A DNA stretch of 7,329 nucleotides, from NCBI GenBank assembly GCA_016783995.1, contig JADHVN010000072.1, positions 1-7,329 of the forward strand. The letters are read 5' to 3'. Within the stretch, counting starts at the first letter, position 1. The number at the start of each line of letters is the position of its first letter. This DNA is from Actinomycetota bacterium. Lineage in GTDB: Bacteria; Actinomycetota; Humimicrobiia; Humimicrobiales; Humimicrobiaceae. This document shows, piece after piece, positions 1 to 5,977 of the stretch. Position numbers and translations under genes: made by a program. The notes under the pieces were generated by a model, which saw nothing but the letters and a program-made list of their open reading frames with translations, did no database searches and was not told the origin of the DNA.

Positions 1-402
1 ATTACTGAAAGTTCTATCAGAAAAATAATTCCGGTGCTTGAGGAATTAGGATTCAATAATACCAGAGGTCGTTTATTCGAAAATCCTAGGTGTAAATTTT
101 TGATAGATTTTCCTGCTCCTCCTGTATCAATAGGGAATGGACCTATCTCTAAGTTTAATAATTTAAAAACACAATTTGGAACAATCTGTTTATTAACCCC
201 GACAGATTGTATTAAAGACAGGCTGGCTGCTTATTTTTTCTGGAACGACCAGCAATCTTTAGACCAGGCAGTTATGGTAGCAAAAAGGAACAAAATACAT
301 TTACCTGAAATAAAAAAATGGGCTGAAAAGCAAGGCGAAATAGAAAAATATGCGGTTTTCAAGAAAAAATGCAGGGAAGAAGGTTTTAACACTAAAACAT
401 AG
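1..402 (+). CDS. C-terminal part of a probable nucleotidyltransferase-superfamily protein (5' truncated by window edge)
   Basis: The frame is open from the first base (ITESSIRKII...) and gives 133 residues before the TAG stop. The GTG at position 34 is therefore not the true start, and the N-terminus lies outside the window. The visible part has a strand-rich stretch (FLIDFPAPP) and then TPTDCIKDRLAAYFFWNDQQSLDQAVMVA. The LTPTDxxxDRLAAxxxWxDxxSLxQAxxVA pattern, followed by a helical tail (EIKKWAEKQG), is what I associate with the C-terminal half of AbiEii/MNT-like nucleotidyltransferases of uncertain role, often found with small regulators in toxin-antitoxin-like pairs. The catalytic GS...DxD part would lie upstream and cannot be seen, so activity cannot be judged. 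No partner gene follows: the next 200 bp are non-coding. The family call is by pattern memory only; the gene itself is secure. Confidence 0.6.
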   Translation: MTESSIRKIIPVLEELGFNNTRGRLFENPRCKFLIDFPAPPVSIGNGPISKFNNLKTQFGTICLLTPTDCIKDRLAAYFFWNDQQSLDQAVMVAKRNKIHLPEIKKWAEKQGEIEKYAVFKKKCREEGFNTKT

Positions 403-604
403 TAATGGATATATAAAGAAACATATGAGTTACCAAACCATTCGCAATCTTTTCTTAAAATAATTAATCTGGATCTTTTTGTTATCAATATAATCCAATC
501 CGGGGAGCTAAATTAATCATAAAGTTCATAAATTTTAATAATCTCTTCTATAACTTGGTTTGAAATTGTAATACTTGGGGCTACCAAAAAGCTAAAATTT
601 GGTT
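403..604. other. Intergenic gap between two convergent genes
   Basis: About 200 bp separate the nucleotidyltransferase-like gene from the 3' end of the cyclic-di-GMP gene. The gap contains the first copy of a 33-bp G-rich repeat (479-511) and a second G-rich patch at about 576-580 (CTTGGGGCTACCAAAA). No convincing U-tailed terminator is visible for either gene. An ACCAAA/TTTGGT inverted repeat (583-588 and 598-603) lacks a T-run on the correct side. The nonamer AAATTTGGT is repeated at 595-603 and 607-615. Confidence 0.6.
479..511 (+). repeat. 33-bp G-rich intergenic repeat, copy 1
   Basis: This copy matches 3938-3970 at 28 of 33 positions. The conserved blocks are TTGTTATCAA at the left and TCCGGGGAGC at the right. 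It lies 76 bp after the stop of the nucleotidyltransferase-like gene, in the same orientation as the second copy, which also follows a toxin-like gene. The GGGG core stands out sharply from the AT-rich surroundings. Its function is unknown to me. Confidence 0.75.
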
Positions 605-2176
605 TTAAATTTGGTGGTTATTTTGATTTTTTTCCTTTTTAACAATGTCAATAAAAATATCTACTAGTTTGGGATCAAACTGAGTTCCCGAACATCTTTT
701 TAATTCTTTTATAGCTTCTTTTTCTGTGACTGCCTTTTTATAAGTTCTACCGCTTATCATAACATCATAAGCATCAACTATTGATATAATGCGGGATGAA
801 ATTGGGATATTATCACCCCTTAAACCTTGTGGATATCCATCCCCGTTCCACCACTCATGATGTCCCAGGACTCCTTCGGCTATATGTGCAAGTTGTGGGT
901 TTGATACACAAATATTATAACCAATCCCGGGGTGTTTCTTTATTAAAACCCATTCTTTTTTTGTTAATTTTCTTCCATTTTTAATTATTTCTTCAGATAC
1001 TGCAATTTTACCAATATCATGAAGAGTAGAAAGCAGTGAAAGCTCGTCCATCCTATTATCCGGAAGGTGTATAGATTCCCCTATCTCTTTTGACAACTTT
1101 TTTAGGCGTTCTGCATGTTCATTGGTTTCTATACTTTTTTCATAGAGTGTTCTCTCAAGTGATGATGTTATTGAGCTATAAATACTTTTTCTTTCAATTA
1201 ATTTATGTCTATACATATTATCTTCTGCATCTTTTGCCACATCTTGAATATCCTGGTTAGTTTTTTCTTTAGTTGCAAGACCCAAGGACACGCTTATGGG
1301 TATTTCTTGTTTGTCTGTTATAGTAAAAACATTTATTATTCTATTTACAATCTCCGCTGCATCTTCCTTTTTAGTTTGGGGAAGTAGGATTGTAAACTCA
1401 TCTCCTCCCCATCTTGCAACAACATCTTCCTGTCTGCAAAAGGCTTTTAGCAGTTCAGCTACTTTTATGATTATCTTATCACCCTGGAGGTGGCCAAAAG
1501 CATCATTTACTAGCTTTAGGCTATTTATATCACCTATAACAAAACTTAAGGGAAGCTGTCTTTGCGTGTCCAGTCTTTTTATTTCTTCTTCAAAATAAGC
1601 CCTGTTATATAGCCCGGTAAGTTTGTCATGGAAAGATAGGTATACAATTCTTTCTTCTGATTTTTTACGCTCTGTTATATTTCTTACTATTCCTACATAA
1701 TAGACTGGGTTTCCTTTATTATAAATTACTCTGGAGCTAACCTCTACCCATATAGTAGTTCCATCTTTTTTCTTAAATTGTGCTTCAAATAATTTATTTC
1801 TTTCCTTTGGAGATAGCCTATATTTTTTGGAAACGTATATTTGGTTTGGAATGTTTACAGAGAGTAGTTCTTCTTTTTTATCATACCCTAGCATTTTTAC
1901 TAGCGCTGTATTTGCATCAATATATTTTCCGTCTATAGTACTTTTATATATACCGTCAAGGGAGTTTTCAAATAAGGACTTGTAGTGTTCTTCACTTTTT
2001 TTAAAAAGTTCTTCGGTATTTTCTTGTAAATTAGAAAGTCTTCTAAATTTCAATGAAATAGCTTTATACAGATTATTTGTGCGATCGCTATTCTTTGTTG
2101 CTTTATCCCTTGGCATTTTTTCAAAAAGAGGTTTATTTAATTCTTTGTATTTATTAATTTTATTTTTTATTATCAT
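605..2176 (-). CDS. PAS-GGDEF-HD-GYP protein: bifunctional cyclic-di-GMP synthase/phosphodiesterase
   Basis: This 523-residue protein has no membrane segment and is presumably a cytoplasmic sensor enzyme. A short charged N-terminus leads into a PAS/PAC domain (about 63-170, ending NITERKKSEER). A GGDEF diguanylate cyclase domain follows (about 175-330). Its active site WGGDEF is intact (GGDEF at 257-261), and a product-inhibition I-site RxxD (R248-D251) sits exactly five residues before it. A short linker then joins an HD-GYP domain (about 350-513) with H354, the HD pair H386-D387, H415, H439-H440, GDGYP (445-449) and D468, all expected metal ligands or signature residues. By sequence, both synthesis of c-di-GMP from GTP and its hydrolysis look possible. 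The PAS domain probably selects between them in response to an unknown ligand or redox signal. The ATG at 2176 is the first possible start, because an in-frame stop lies five codons upstream. Its Shine-Dalgarno sequence is weak (AAGTGA, close to the ATG). The gene stands alone, convergent with the left gene and divergent from fic. Confidence 0.95.
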   Translation of the reverse strand: MIIKNKINKYKELNKPLFEKMPRDKATKNSDRTNNLYKAISLKFRRLSNLQENTEELFKKSEEHYKSLFENSLDGIYKSTIDGKYIDANTALVKMLGYDKKEELLSVNIPNQIYVSKKYRLSPKERNKLFEAQFKKKDGTTIWVEVSSRVIYNKGNPVYYVGIVRNITERKKSEERIVYLSFHDKLTGLYNRAYFEEEIKRLDTQRQLPLSFVIGDINSLKLVNDAFGHLQGDKIIIKVAELLKAFCRQEDVVARWGGDEFTILLPQTKKEDAAEIVNRIINVFTITDKQEIPISVSLGLATKEKTNQDIQDVAKDAEDNMYRHKLIERKSIYSSITSSLERTLYEKSIETNEHAERLKKLSKEIGESIHLPDNRMDELSLLSTLHDIGKIAVSEEIIKNGRKLTKKEWVLIKKHPGIGYNICVSNPQLAHIAEGVLGHHEWWNGDGYPQGLRGDNIPISSRIISIVDAYDVMISGRTYKKAVTEKEAIKELKRCSGTQFDPKLVDIFIDIVKKEKNQNNHQI

Positions 2177-2259
2177 TTCACTTAATAATTAAAAACAAAT
2201 AATAATATTTTATATAATACATATAGCAATACCTTAACTAATATATAATTTACTTTATT

Positions 2260-2287
2260 ATTATATAATATATTATAATAATGTCAA
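2260..2287 (-). promoter_or_regulatory. Perfect SigA-type promoter for the cyclic-di-GMP gene
   Basis: On the minus strand, TTGACA (2287-2282) is followed by a 16-bp spacer and then TATAAT (2265-2260). Both hexamers match the housekeeping consensus exactly. Transcription would begin near 2253 and leave a leader of about 77 nt before the ATG at 2176. That leader is AT-rich and too short for a standard cyclic-di-GMP riboswitch plus expression platform. Chance matches are easier in AT-rich DNA, but a perfect TTGACA is not itself an AT-only word. Confidence 0.65.
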
Positions 2288-2317
2288 TTAATATATATTT
2301 ATATTAATATATTAATT
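2286..2317. repeat. 11-bp perfect A/T inverted repeat
   Basis: AATTAATATAT (2286-2296) and its exact reverse complement ATATATTAATT (2307-2317) are separated by 10 nt. The left arm touches the TTGACA box of the cyclic-di-GMP promoter, so it could be an operator or a DNA-bending element. Because it contains only A and T within A/T-only DNA, its significance is low. Confidence 0.35.
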
Positions 2318-2444
2318 ATTAAAAATTTTATATGATTAATTATATTGTTGGAAAGAGGCACGATTTGGTTCATTTAAATTGATAGGTATAATTTAAATAG
2401 ATTTTAAAAAAATAAAAAAAATTCTTTAAAATTAATTATTTCCT

Positions 2445-2651
2445 TTAAAATCTGTTTCGAAATTTCACACCTTGGGGGGGCCAATATTCATGACCCCAAC
2501 CACCACCAGGCATTCCTATATTTTTCTTAGAGCTAACCTTATCTGAATTTCTGCCAGTGTTTTCCTCCGCCCAGTTGCTGGAAGAATATTGAAAATTTGT
2601 TCTTTTAATAATTGTAATTTTTATAATACTTGTTAATCTATTGTGAAATTA
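2445..2651 (-). other. Coding-like relic or conserved non-coding island (no usable start)
   Basis: On the minus strand a frame is open for about 66 codons, from a stop at 2649-2651 to TAA at 2445-2447. It encodes a plausible, hydrophilic tail: SSSNWAEENTGRNSDKV, then GMPGGGWGHEYWPPQGVKF. The only ATG is internal (2511-2513, giving 22 residues) and lacks a ribosome-binding site. The stretch 2463-2590 is visibly richer in G and C than both flanks and has a C7/G7 run. It may be the 3' remnant of a lost gene, the end of a former mobile element, or a conserved non-coding repeat. I do not recognise the peptide. Confidence 0.3.
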
Positions 2652-2670
2652 TTCTAAATTTTTATATAAT
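2641..2670 (+). promoter_or_regulatory. Candidate promoter for fic
   Basis: TTGTGA (2641-2646) lies 18 bp before a perfect TATAAT (2665-2670), about 110 bp upstream of the fic start and reading toward it. The region is AT-rich, so the support is moderate. Confidence 0.45.
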
Positions 2671-2782
2671 TACAGCTACTCTATTAAAGAATATTTGAAA
2701 ATAATTTAATACCTAAAAAATCATAGAGAGAAGTTGATTAGTGTGGATAATATAAACTTCTTAAGTTTGATAAAAGAGAAAA

Positions 2783-3820
2783 ATGTTTAAAACAAATTTT
2801 AAAATAACTAACAAAATAATTAAACATATTGCAGATATTTCAGCTGCAAGAGAATTGATTCTAAATGCCTCACTTCTTCCGCAATGGGAAGTTAAGCTAC
2901 GTAGGGATGCAATTGCAAAAATGGCTCATCATTCTACAAGCATAGAGGGAAATCCTTTAACCTTAGAACAAGTAAAGAAGCTGCTTATTGGTAATAAGAT
3001 AGCTGCCTGGGAGAAAGATAAAAATGAAGTATTAAACTATGTTAGAGTACTTGAATATATTGATAAGCTTGGGGAGAAAAAAGTTAAAGAAATAACTGAG
3101 GACATTATTCTTAAAATACATCAATTAAACACAAAAGGTATATTACCAGAGCATCAATCAGGATTCTATCGTAAAGTACCTGTTGCAGTAGTAAATGGTT
3201 ACGGAAGAGTTATTTTTCAACCACCACCTGTAAATAGGATAACTACTCTTATGAAAGATTTTATATCATGGTTAAATAGTGATCAGGCACAGGAATTATA
3301 TCCTGTGTTATTAAGTGGAATTTCTCATTATGAATTTGTTAGAATTCACCCTTTTATAGATGGAAATGGGAGAACCGCACGAGCTCTAGCTACATTAATT
3401 TTATATCTAAAAGGTTTTGATACTAAAAGATTTTTTGCACTTGATGATTATTATAATGAAGATAGAGATAGATATTATGCTGCATTACAAACAGTAGATC
3501 AAAAGACCTTGGATACAACACAATGGTTAGAATATTTCTGTGAGGGGGTTGCAGTGAGTATGAATAGAGTTAAGGATACAGTTTTGCAGTTAAGCCATGA
3601 TCGAAGACTTAAAGATAAAAGAGGACAAATTTTCTTAAATGAAAAGCAAATTAGAATTCTAAAATACTTACAAACAGGTTTGAAAATAACTACTAAGGAA
3701 TGCCAAGATATGTTTAATGTCTCTGAACGAACAGCAAGAAACTACCTAAATGAATTGGTAAAGAAAGATCTAATCAAACCTGTAGGACCACAAAAAGGTA
3801 GATATTATATATTAACTTAA
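2783..3820 (+). CDS. fic: Fic/DOC family protein with N-terminal inhibitory helix and C-terminal winged helix
   Basis: This is a 345-residue cytoplasmic protein. The Fic core carries the catalytic motif HPFIDGNGRTAR (H189 to R200), complete with the catalytic His189, the phosphate-binding GNG and Arg197. The family typically transfers AMP from ATP to hydroxyl side chains of target proteins. The flap region (about 127-150, GFYRKVPVAVVNGYGR) that docks the target is present. Upstream, STSIEGN (S51 to N57) matches the (S/T)xxxE(G/N) inhibitory motif, so this is an N-terminally autoinhibited (class II) Fic, whose Glu55 would clamp against Arg of the active site. The C-terminal part (about 286-345, KQIRILKYLQ...VSERTARNYLNEL) is a winged helix likely to bind DNA, perhaps for autoregulation. 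The ATG at 2783 is chosen because the family's N-terminal helices begin there; the ribosome-binding site is weak (AAAGAGAA). The gene is monocistronic and has no separate antitoxin. Its protein target is unknown. Confidence 0.93.
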   Translation: MFKTNFKITNKIIKHIADISAARELILNASLLPQWEVKLRRDAIAKMAHHSTSIEGNPLTLEQVKKLLIGNKIAAWEKDKNEVLNYVRVLEYIDKLGEKKVKEITEDIILKIHQLNTKGILPEHQSGFYRKVPVAVVNGYGRVIFQPPPVNRITTLMKDFISWLNSDQAQELYPVLLSGISHYEFVRIHPFIDGNGRTARALATLILYLKGFDTKRFFALDDYYNEDRDRYYAALQTVDQKTLDTTQWLEYFCEGVAVSMNRVKDTVLQLSHDRRLKDKRGQIFLNEKQIRILKYLQTGLKITTKECQDMFNVSERTARNYLNELVKKDLIKPVGPQKGRYYILT

Positions 3821-3824
3821 TCTG

Positions 3825-3857
3825 TTGCCGAGAAAATGCCGATAAATTGCCGGGAAA
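3825..3857 (+). repeat. Three tandem 11-bp units just after the fic stop
   Basis: The units TTGCCGAGAAA, ATGCCGATAAA and TTGCCGGGAAA follow each other without gaps, giving the consensus WTGCCGRDAAA. They begin four bases after the fic TAA. Read in the fic frame beyond the stop they encode SVAEKMPINCREI and then TGA. Three units make 33 nt, or 11 codons, so a longer array would be a peptide repeat of 11 residues. This may be an eroded extension of the fic frame, or a direct-repeat protein-binding site with one unit per helical turn. Confidence 0.6.
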
Positions 3858-3893
3858 TATGATTAGTAACACTTATGAATAAATGGAACATGG

Positions 3894-3899
3894 TATAAT
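3894..3899 (+). promoter_or_regulatory. Possible extended -10 element
   Basis: TGGTATAAT (3891-3899) is an extended -10 sequence reading toward the AbiE pair, without a good -35 box. It could supply a longer AbiE transcript that crosses the 33-bp repeat and the operator. The support is weak. Confidence 0.25.
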
Positions 3900-3937
3900 T
3901 TTCCTTTTATTTATTTTCCCCTAAGGAATAATCTAAT

Positions 3938-3970
3938 TTGTTATCAACATCGTCCAGTCCGGGGAGCCAA
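3938..3970 (+). repeat. 33-bp G-rich intergenic repeat, copy 2
   Basis: This copy matches 479-511 at 28 of 33 positions, with differences only at repeat positions 11, 14, 15, 20 and 31. It lies 117 bp after the fic stop and in the same orientation as copy 1. The similarity may extend weakly leftward (AATAATCT/TTAATCT just upstream of both). The two copies bracket the cyclic-di-GMP gene and fic as a block of about 3.4 kb. Confidence 0.75.
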
Positions 3971-4050
3971 TATCAAACTAACCTCAAATACTTCTATTTT
4001 TAATTTAACATTAAGACTTCTTTTGATTTTCTAAATAAAATATTGTTTTT

Positions 4051-4103
4051 TGTTCAATTTTATGATATGTTCATTATCACTGAACATTCTATAATAATGA
4101 ACA
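4051..4103. promoter_or_regulatory. Nested four-half-site palindromic operator upstream of AbiEi
   Basis: TGTTCA occurs at 4051-4056 and 4068-4073, and its complement TGAACA at 4081-4086 and 4098-4103. The steps are 17, 13 and 17 bp, and both the inner and outer pairs are centred exactly on position 4077. The second and fourth sites extend to a 10-bp perfect inverted repeat, TGTTCATTAT (4068-4077) and ATAATGAACA (4094-4103). A perfect TATAAT (4090-4095) lies inside, and the last half-site directly abuts the AAAGGA Shine-Dalgarno (4104-4109). AbiEi antitoxins of characterised AbiE systems repress their own promoter by binding inverted repeats. The inference is that the downstream AbiEi binds here as an oligomer and blocks transcription. 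Confidence 0.75.
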
Positions 4104-4109
4104 AAAGGA
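4090..4109 (+). promoter_or_regulatory. -10 box and Shine-Dalgarno of the AbiE operon
   Basis: TATAAT (4090-4095) is a perfect -10 match, but no good -35 box lies 16-18 bp upstream. An alternative -10 is TATGAT (4061-4066). The ribosome-binding site AAAGGA (4104-4109) sits 7 nt before the ATG at 4117. The close packing with operator half-sites suggests that repressor binding would exclude RNA polymerase. Confidence 0.45.
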
Positions 4110-4116
4110 ATATAAA

Positions 4117-5154
4117 ATGATTAATAATATTGAAAATAATATTTATAATCTTGCAATTAATGAATTTAATAAGGATAAAGAGATCAAACTAGAAATAGAA
4201 GTCGAAGAAAAAGAAAAAATCGTTAACGGTTTTAGATTTGATAAATTAGTAAAATTTAGATATCTAAAAAAAAATTTACTATATTGTGTTGAAATAAAAC
4301 CTAATATTAATAATACAATTATTGCTTTACTATTACATTGTAAAGAAACTTTAACACATCCACTTCTTCTAATAACAAGGCATGTAAATAATAATAAAGC
4401 TGAAGAATTGAAGAAAAATGGAATTCAATTTATAGATACTGCAGGTAATGCCTATATAAATTATTATCCCATATATATTTTTATTAAGGGTAATAAACCC
4501 CCTGATATATTTTTCAAAAATACAACACACCGTGTTTTTGAGCCAAGTGGATTAAAAATTATTTATGCTTTATTATGCAATGCTGATTTGGTAAAAAAAC
4601 CATATAGGTATATTGCAGAGATTACAAATGTTGCTTTAGGTACAGTAGGATGGACTATTAATGATTTAATTAATTTAGGATTTGTAGTAGAAATGGGTGA
4701 TAGGGGTCGAGAACTGTTGAAGAAAGAAGAATTATTTAGAAGATGGTGTATAGAATATAATGAAAAATTAAAGCCAAAATTATTAATAAATAAATTTATA
4801 GGACCTGAAAATTGGTGGATTCATTATAAATTGAATCCAGAGTATGCTCAATGGGGTGGGGAAATTGCTGCTAATAAATTAACTAAGTATATAAAACCCC
4901 AGAATATTATTATTTATGCTGACCGCAAAAAATATCAAAATATTGTAATTGAAAATAAATTACGAAAAGATATTAATGGAAATATTGAATTTTTTGAGAG
5001 ATTCTGGAAATTTGGTAGAACAAACGAATTTAAAGAAATAGTTGATCCAATCTTAATCTTTGCTGATTTGGTTAATGCCGGTAATCAAAGAGATGTAGAA
5101 ACAGCTAGGATAATTTATGAAAGATATATTAGTAGACATCTCGGGGAAGCTTGA
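4117..5154 (+). CDS. abiEi: Type IV toxin-antitoxin system AbiEi family antitoxin / transcriptional repressor
   Basis: This 345-residue protein matches the AbiEi_2 type (Pfam PF09952 by motif memory). The N-terminal third (about 1-130) is an alpha/beta domain resembling nuclease-fold sequences, ending LKKNGIQFIDTAGNAYINYY. A winged helix follows (about 141-192), with PYRYIAEITNVALGTVGWTI as the recognition part. The C-terminal domain carries QWGGEIAANKLT (245-256), KPQNIIIYADR and VDPILIFADLVNAG (309-322), then [10 protein letters not shown]. The length is close to the family norm and nothing is missing. In characterised AbiE systems the antitoxin counteracts the toxin without binding it (type IV) and represses its own promoter. 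The ATG at 4117 has a good AAAGGA ribosome-binding site and sits directly after a four-half-site palindrome. Its last 38 bp overlap the next gene, which points to a co-transcribed pair. Codons are strongly AT-rich, as in its partner, consistent with one acquired module. Confidence 0.9.
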   Translation: MINNIENNIYNLAINEFNKDKEIKLEIEVEEKEKIVNGFRFDKLVKFRYLKKNLLYCVEIKPNINNTIIALLLHCKETLTHPLLLITRHVNNNKAEELKKNGIQFIDTAGNAYINYYPIYIFIKGNKPPDIFFKNTTHRVFEPSGLKIIYALLCNADLVKKPYRYIAEITNVALGTVGWTINDLINLGFVVEMGDRGRELLKKEELFRRWCIEYNEKLKPKLLINKFIGPENWWIHYKLNPEYAQWGGEIAANKLTKYIKPQNIIIYADRKKYQNIVIENKLRKDINGNIEFFERFWKFGRTNEFKEIVDPILIFADLVNAGNQRDVETARIIYERYISRHLGEA

Positions 5155-5977
5155 TAATTCATATATTGCTGCAATCAAAGAAATAAAAAAAATAGCTGAT
5201 TCCCTTAAAATACCATTTTTTATAATTGGTGCATTAGCAAGAGATATTATAATGGAATATTTTTATGAAATTAAAGCACCCAGAATGACGATGGATATTG
5301 ATTTAGGAATTAGAGTTTCAAGCTGGAACCAATTTGATCAATTAATTAATACCTTAGAATTGTCTGGAGACTTTAAAAAATTAAAAGAAAGACATAGGGT
5401 TATTTATAAAGATATTATAATTGATATAGTTCCCTTTGGAAGTATATCCGACAAAAATGAAAAAATAAGTTGGCCACCTGAGAATGAAGTTGTCATGTCT
5501 GTTATAGGATTTAATGAAGTTTATAATAATTCAACTTTAGTTAGATTGCAAAATAATCCAATATTAGATGTTAAAATACCAACTCTTCCAGGTTTAGCAA
5601 TATTAAAGTTAATTGCATGGAAAGATAACTATCCAAATAGATCAAAAGATGCAGAAGACTTATTATTCATTATGAAGAATTATGAAAGTGCAGGGATTTC
5701 TGATAAGTTGTATGAAACAGAATTACAATTATTAGAAAGTGAAGATTTTGACATTCAAATCGCTGGAATTGTTTTATTAGGGAAAGAAATGAGTAAGATA
5801 TGTAAAAATAAAACAATTGAATATTTAAGAAAAATTATAGATGAAGAAACTTCTGAGAATTCAAATTATAATTTAATTAAAGATATGTTGCTTACAAAAA
5901 GAGGTGATTTTAATAGAATTTTATTTTTATTAAGAAAATTAAAAGATGGTATTTATAGCTACGATAACTGTACTTAA
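5117..5977 (+). CDS. abiEii: AbiEii/AbiGii family nucleotidyltransferase toxin, with a chimeric C-terminus
   Basis: This 286-residue protein is of the DNA polymerase beta-like nucleotidyltransferase fold (PF08843 type). The visible motifs are: IIGALARD (36-43), TMDIDLG with the metal-binding pair D60 and D62, IIIDIVPFG with the third acidic residue D103, [12 protein letters not shown] (157-168, with K164), and the C-terminal [11 protein letters not shown] (175-185). All are intact, so the enzyme should be able to transfer a nucleotide. Relatives such as the mycobacterial MenT toxins modify tRNA acceptor ends, but the target here is unknown. The ATG at 5117 follows TAGGA (5106-5110) by 6 nt and overlaps abiEi by 38 bp. 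No other in-frame start lies near the end of abiEi, so translation is probably coupled. The last eight residues (279-286, IYSYDNCT) are encoded by DNA that is the antisense of the decayed copB gene. The frame thus ran across a recombination junction near 5945-5951 into a fortuitous stop. Confidence 0.9.
   Translation: MKDILVDISGKLDNSYIAAIKEIKKIADSLKIPFFIIGALARDIIMEYFYEIKAPRMTMDIDLGIRVSSWNQFDQLINTLELSGDFKKLKERHRVIYKDIIIDIVPFGSISDKNEKISWPPENEVVMSVIGFNEVYNNSTLVRLQNNPILDVKIPTLPGLAILKLIAWKDNYPNRSKDAEDLLFIMKNYESAGISDKLYETELQLLESEDFDIQIAGIVLLGKEMSKICKNKTIEYLRKIIDEETSENSNYNLIKDMLLTKRGDFNRILFLLRKLKDGIYSYDNCT

Larger units (their letters stand above)
2177..2782. other. 606-bp AT-rich divergent intergenic region
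   Basis: This region separates the divergent cyclic-di-GMP and fic genes. From 2177 to about 2450 it is almost pure A/T. It holds the cyclic-di-GMP promoter, an 11-bp inverted repeat and a possible forward promoter (TTGGTT at 2365-2370, 16 bp, TATAAT at 2387-2392) whose target is unclear. From about 2445 to 2590 lies a less AT-rich, coding-like relic with a run of seven G (2474-2480). After about 2600 it becomes AT-rich again and contains the likely fic promoter. No complete gene is present. Confidence 0.6.

Noticed and set aside
231..488. Minus-strand open frame of 85 codons
   Set aside because: It is antisense to the left nucleotidyltransferase-like gene, with low-complexity Phe/Ser-rich composition and no ribosome-binding site.
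583..603. ACCAAA/TTTGGT hairpin as a terminator
   Set aside because: The stem is only six weak pairs with a nine-base loop, and no T-run follows it in the minus direction for the cyclic-di-GMP gene.
796..1598. Plus-strand open frames within the cyclic-di-GMP gene
   Set aside because: They are antisense shadows of GGDEF and HD-GYP coding sequence, whose motifs are unambiguous on the minus strand.
2177..2253. Cyclic-di-GMP riboswitch in the leader of the GGDEF gene
   Set aside because: The leader is about 77 nt of nearly pure A/T with no recognisable aptamer core.
3825..3857. Type III antitoxin RNA repeats or a CRISPR array
   Set aside because: There are only three 11-bp units without spacers, no Cas or ToxN-like gene adjoins, and the period does not fit either system.
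3938..3970. 33-bp repeat as the 3' end of a tRNA or an attachment site made from one
   Set aside because: TCCAGTCCGGGGAGCCA resembles a tRNA 3' end, but there is no TTCGA loop, no anticodon arm and no matching acceptor strand nearby in either copy.
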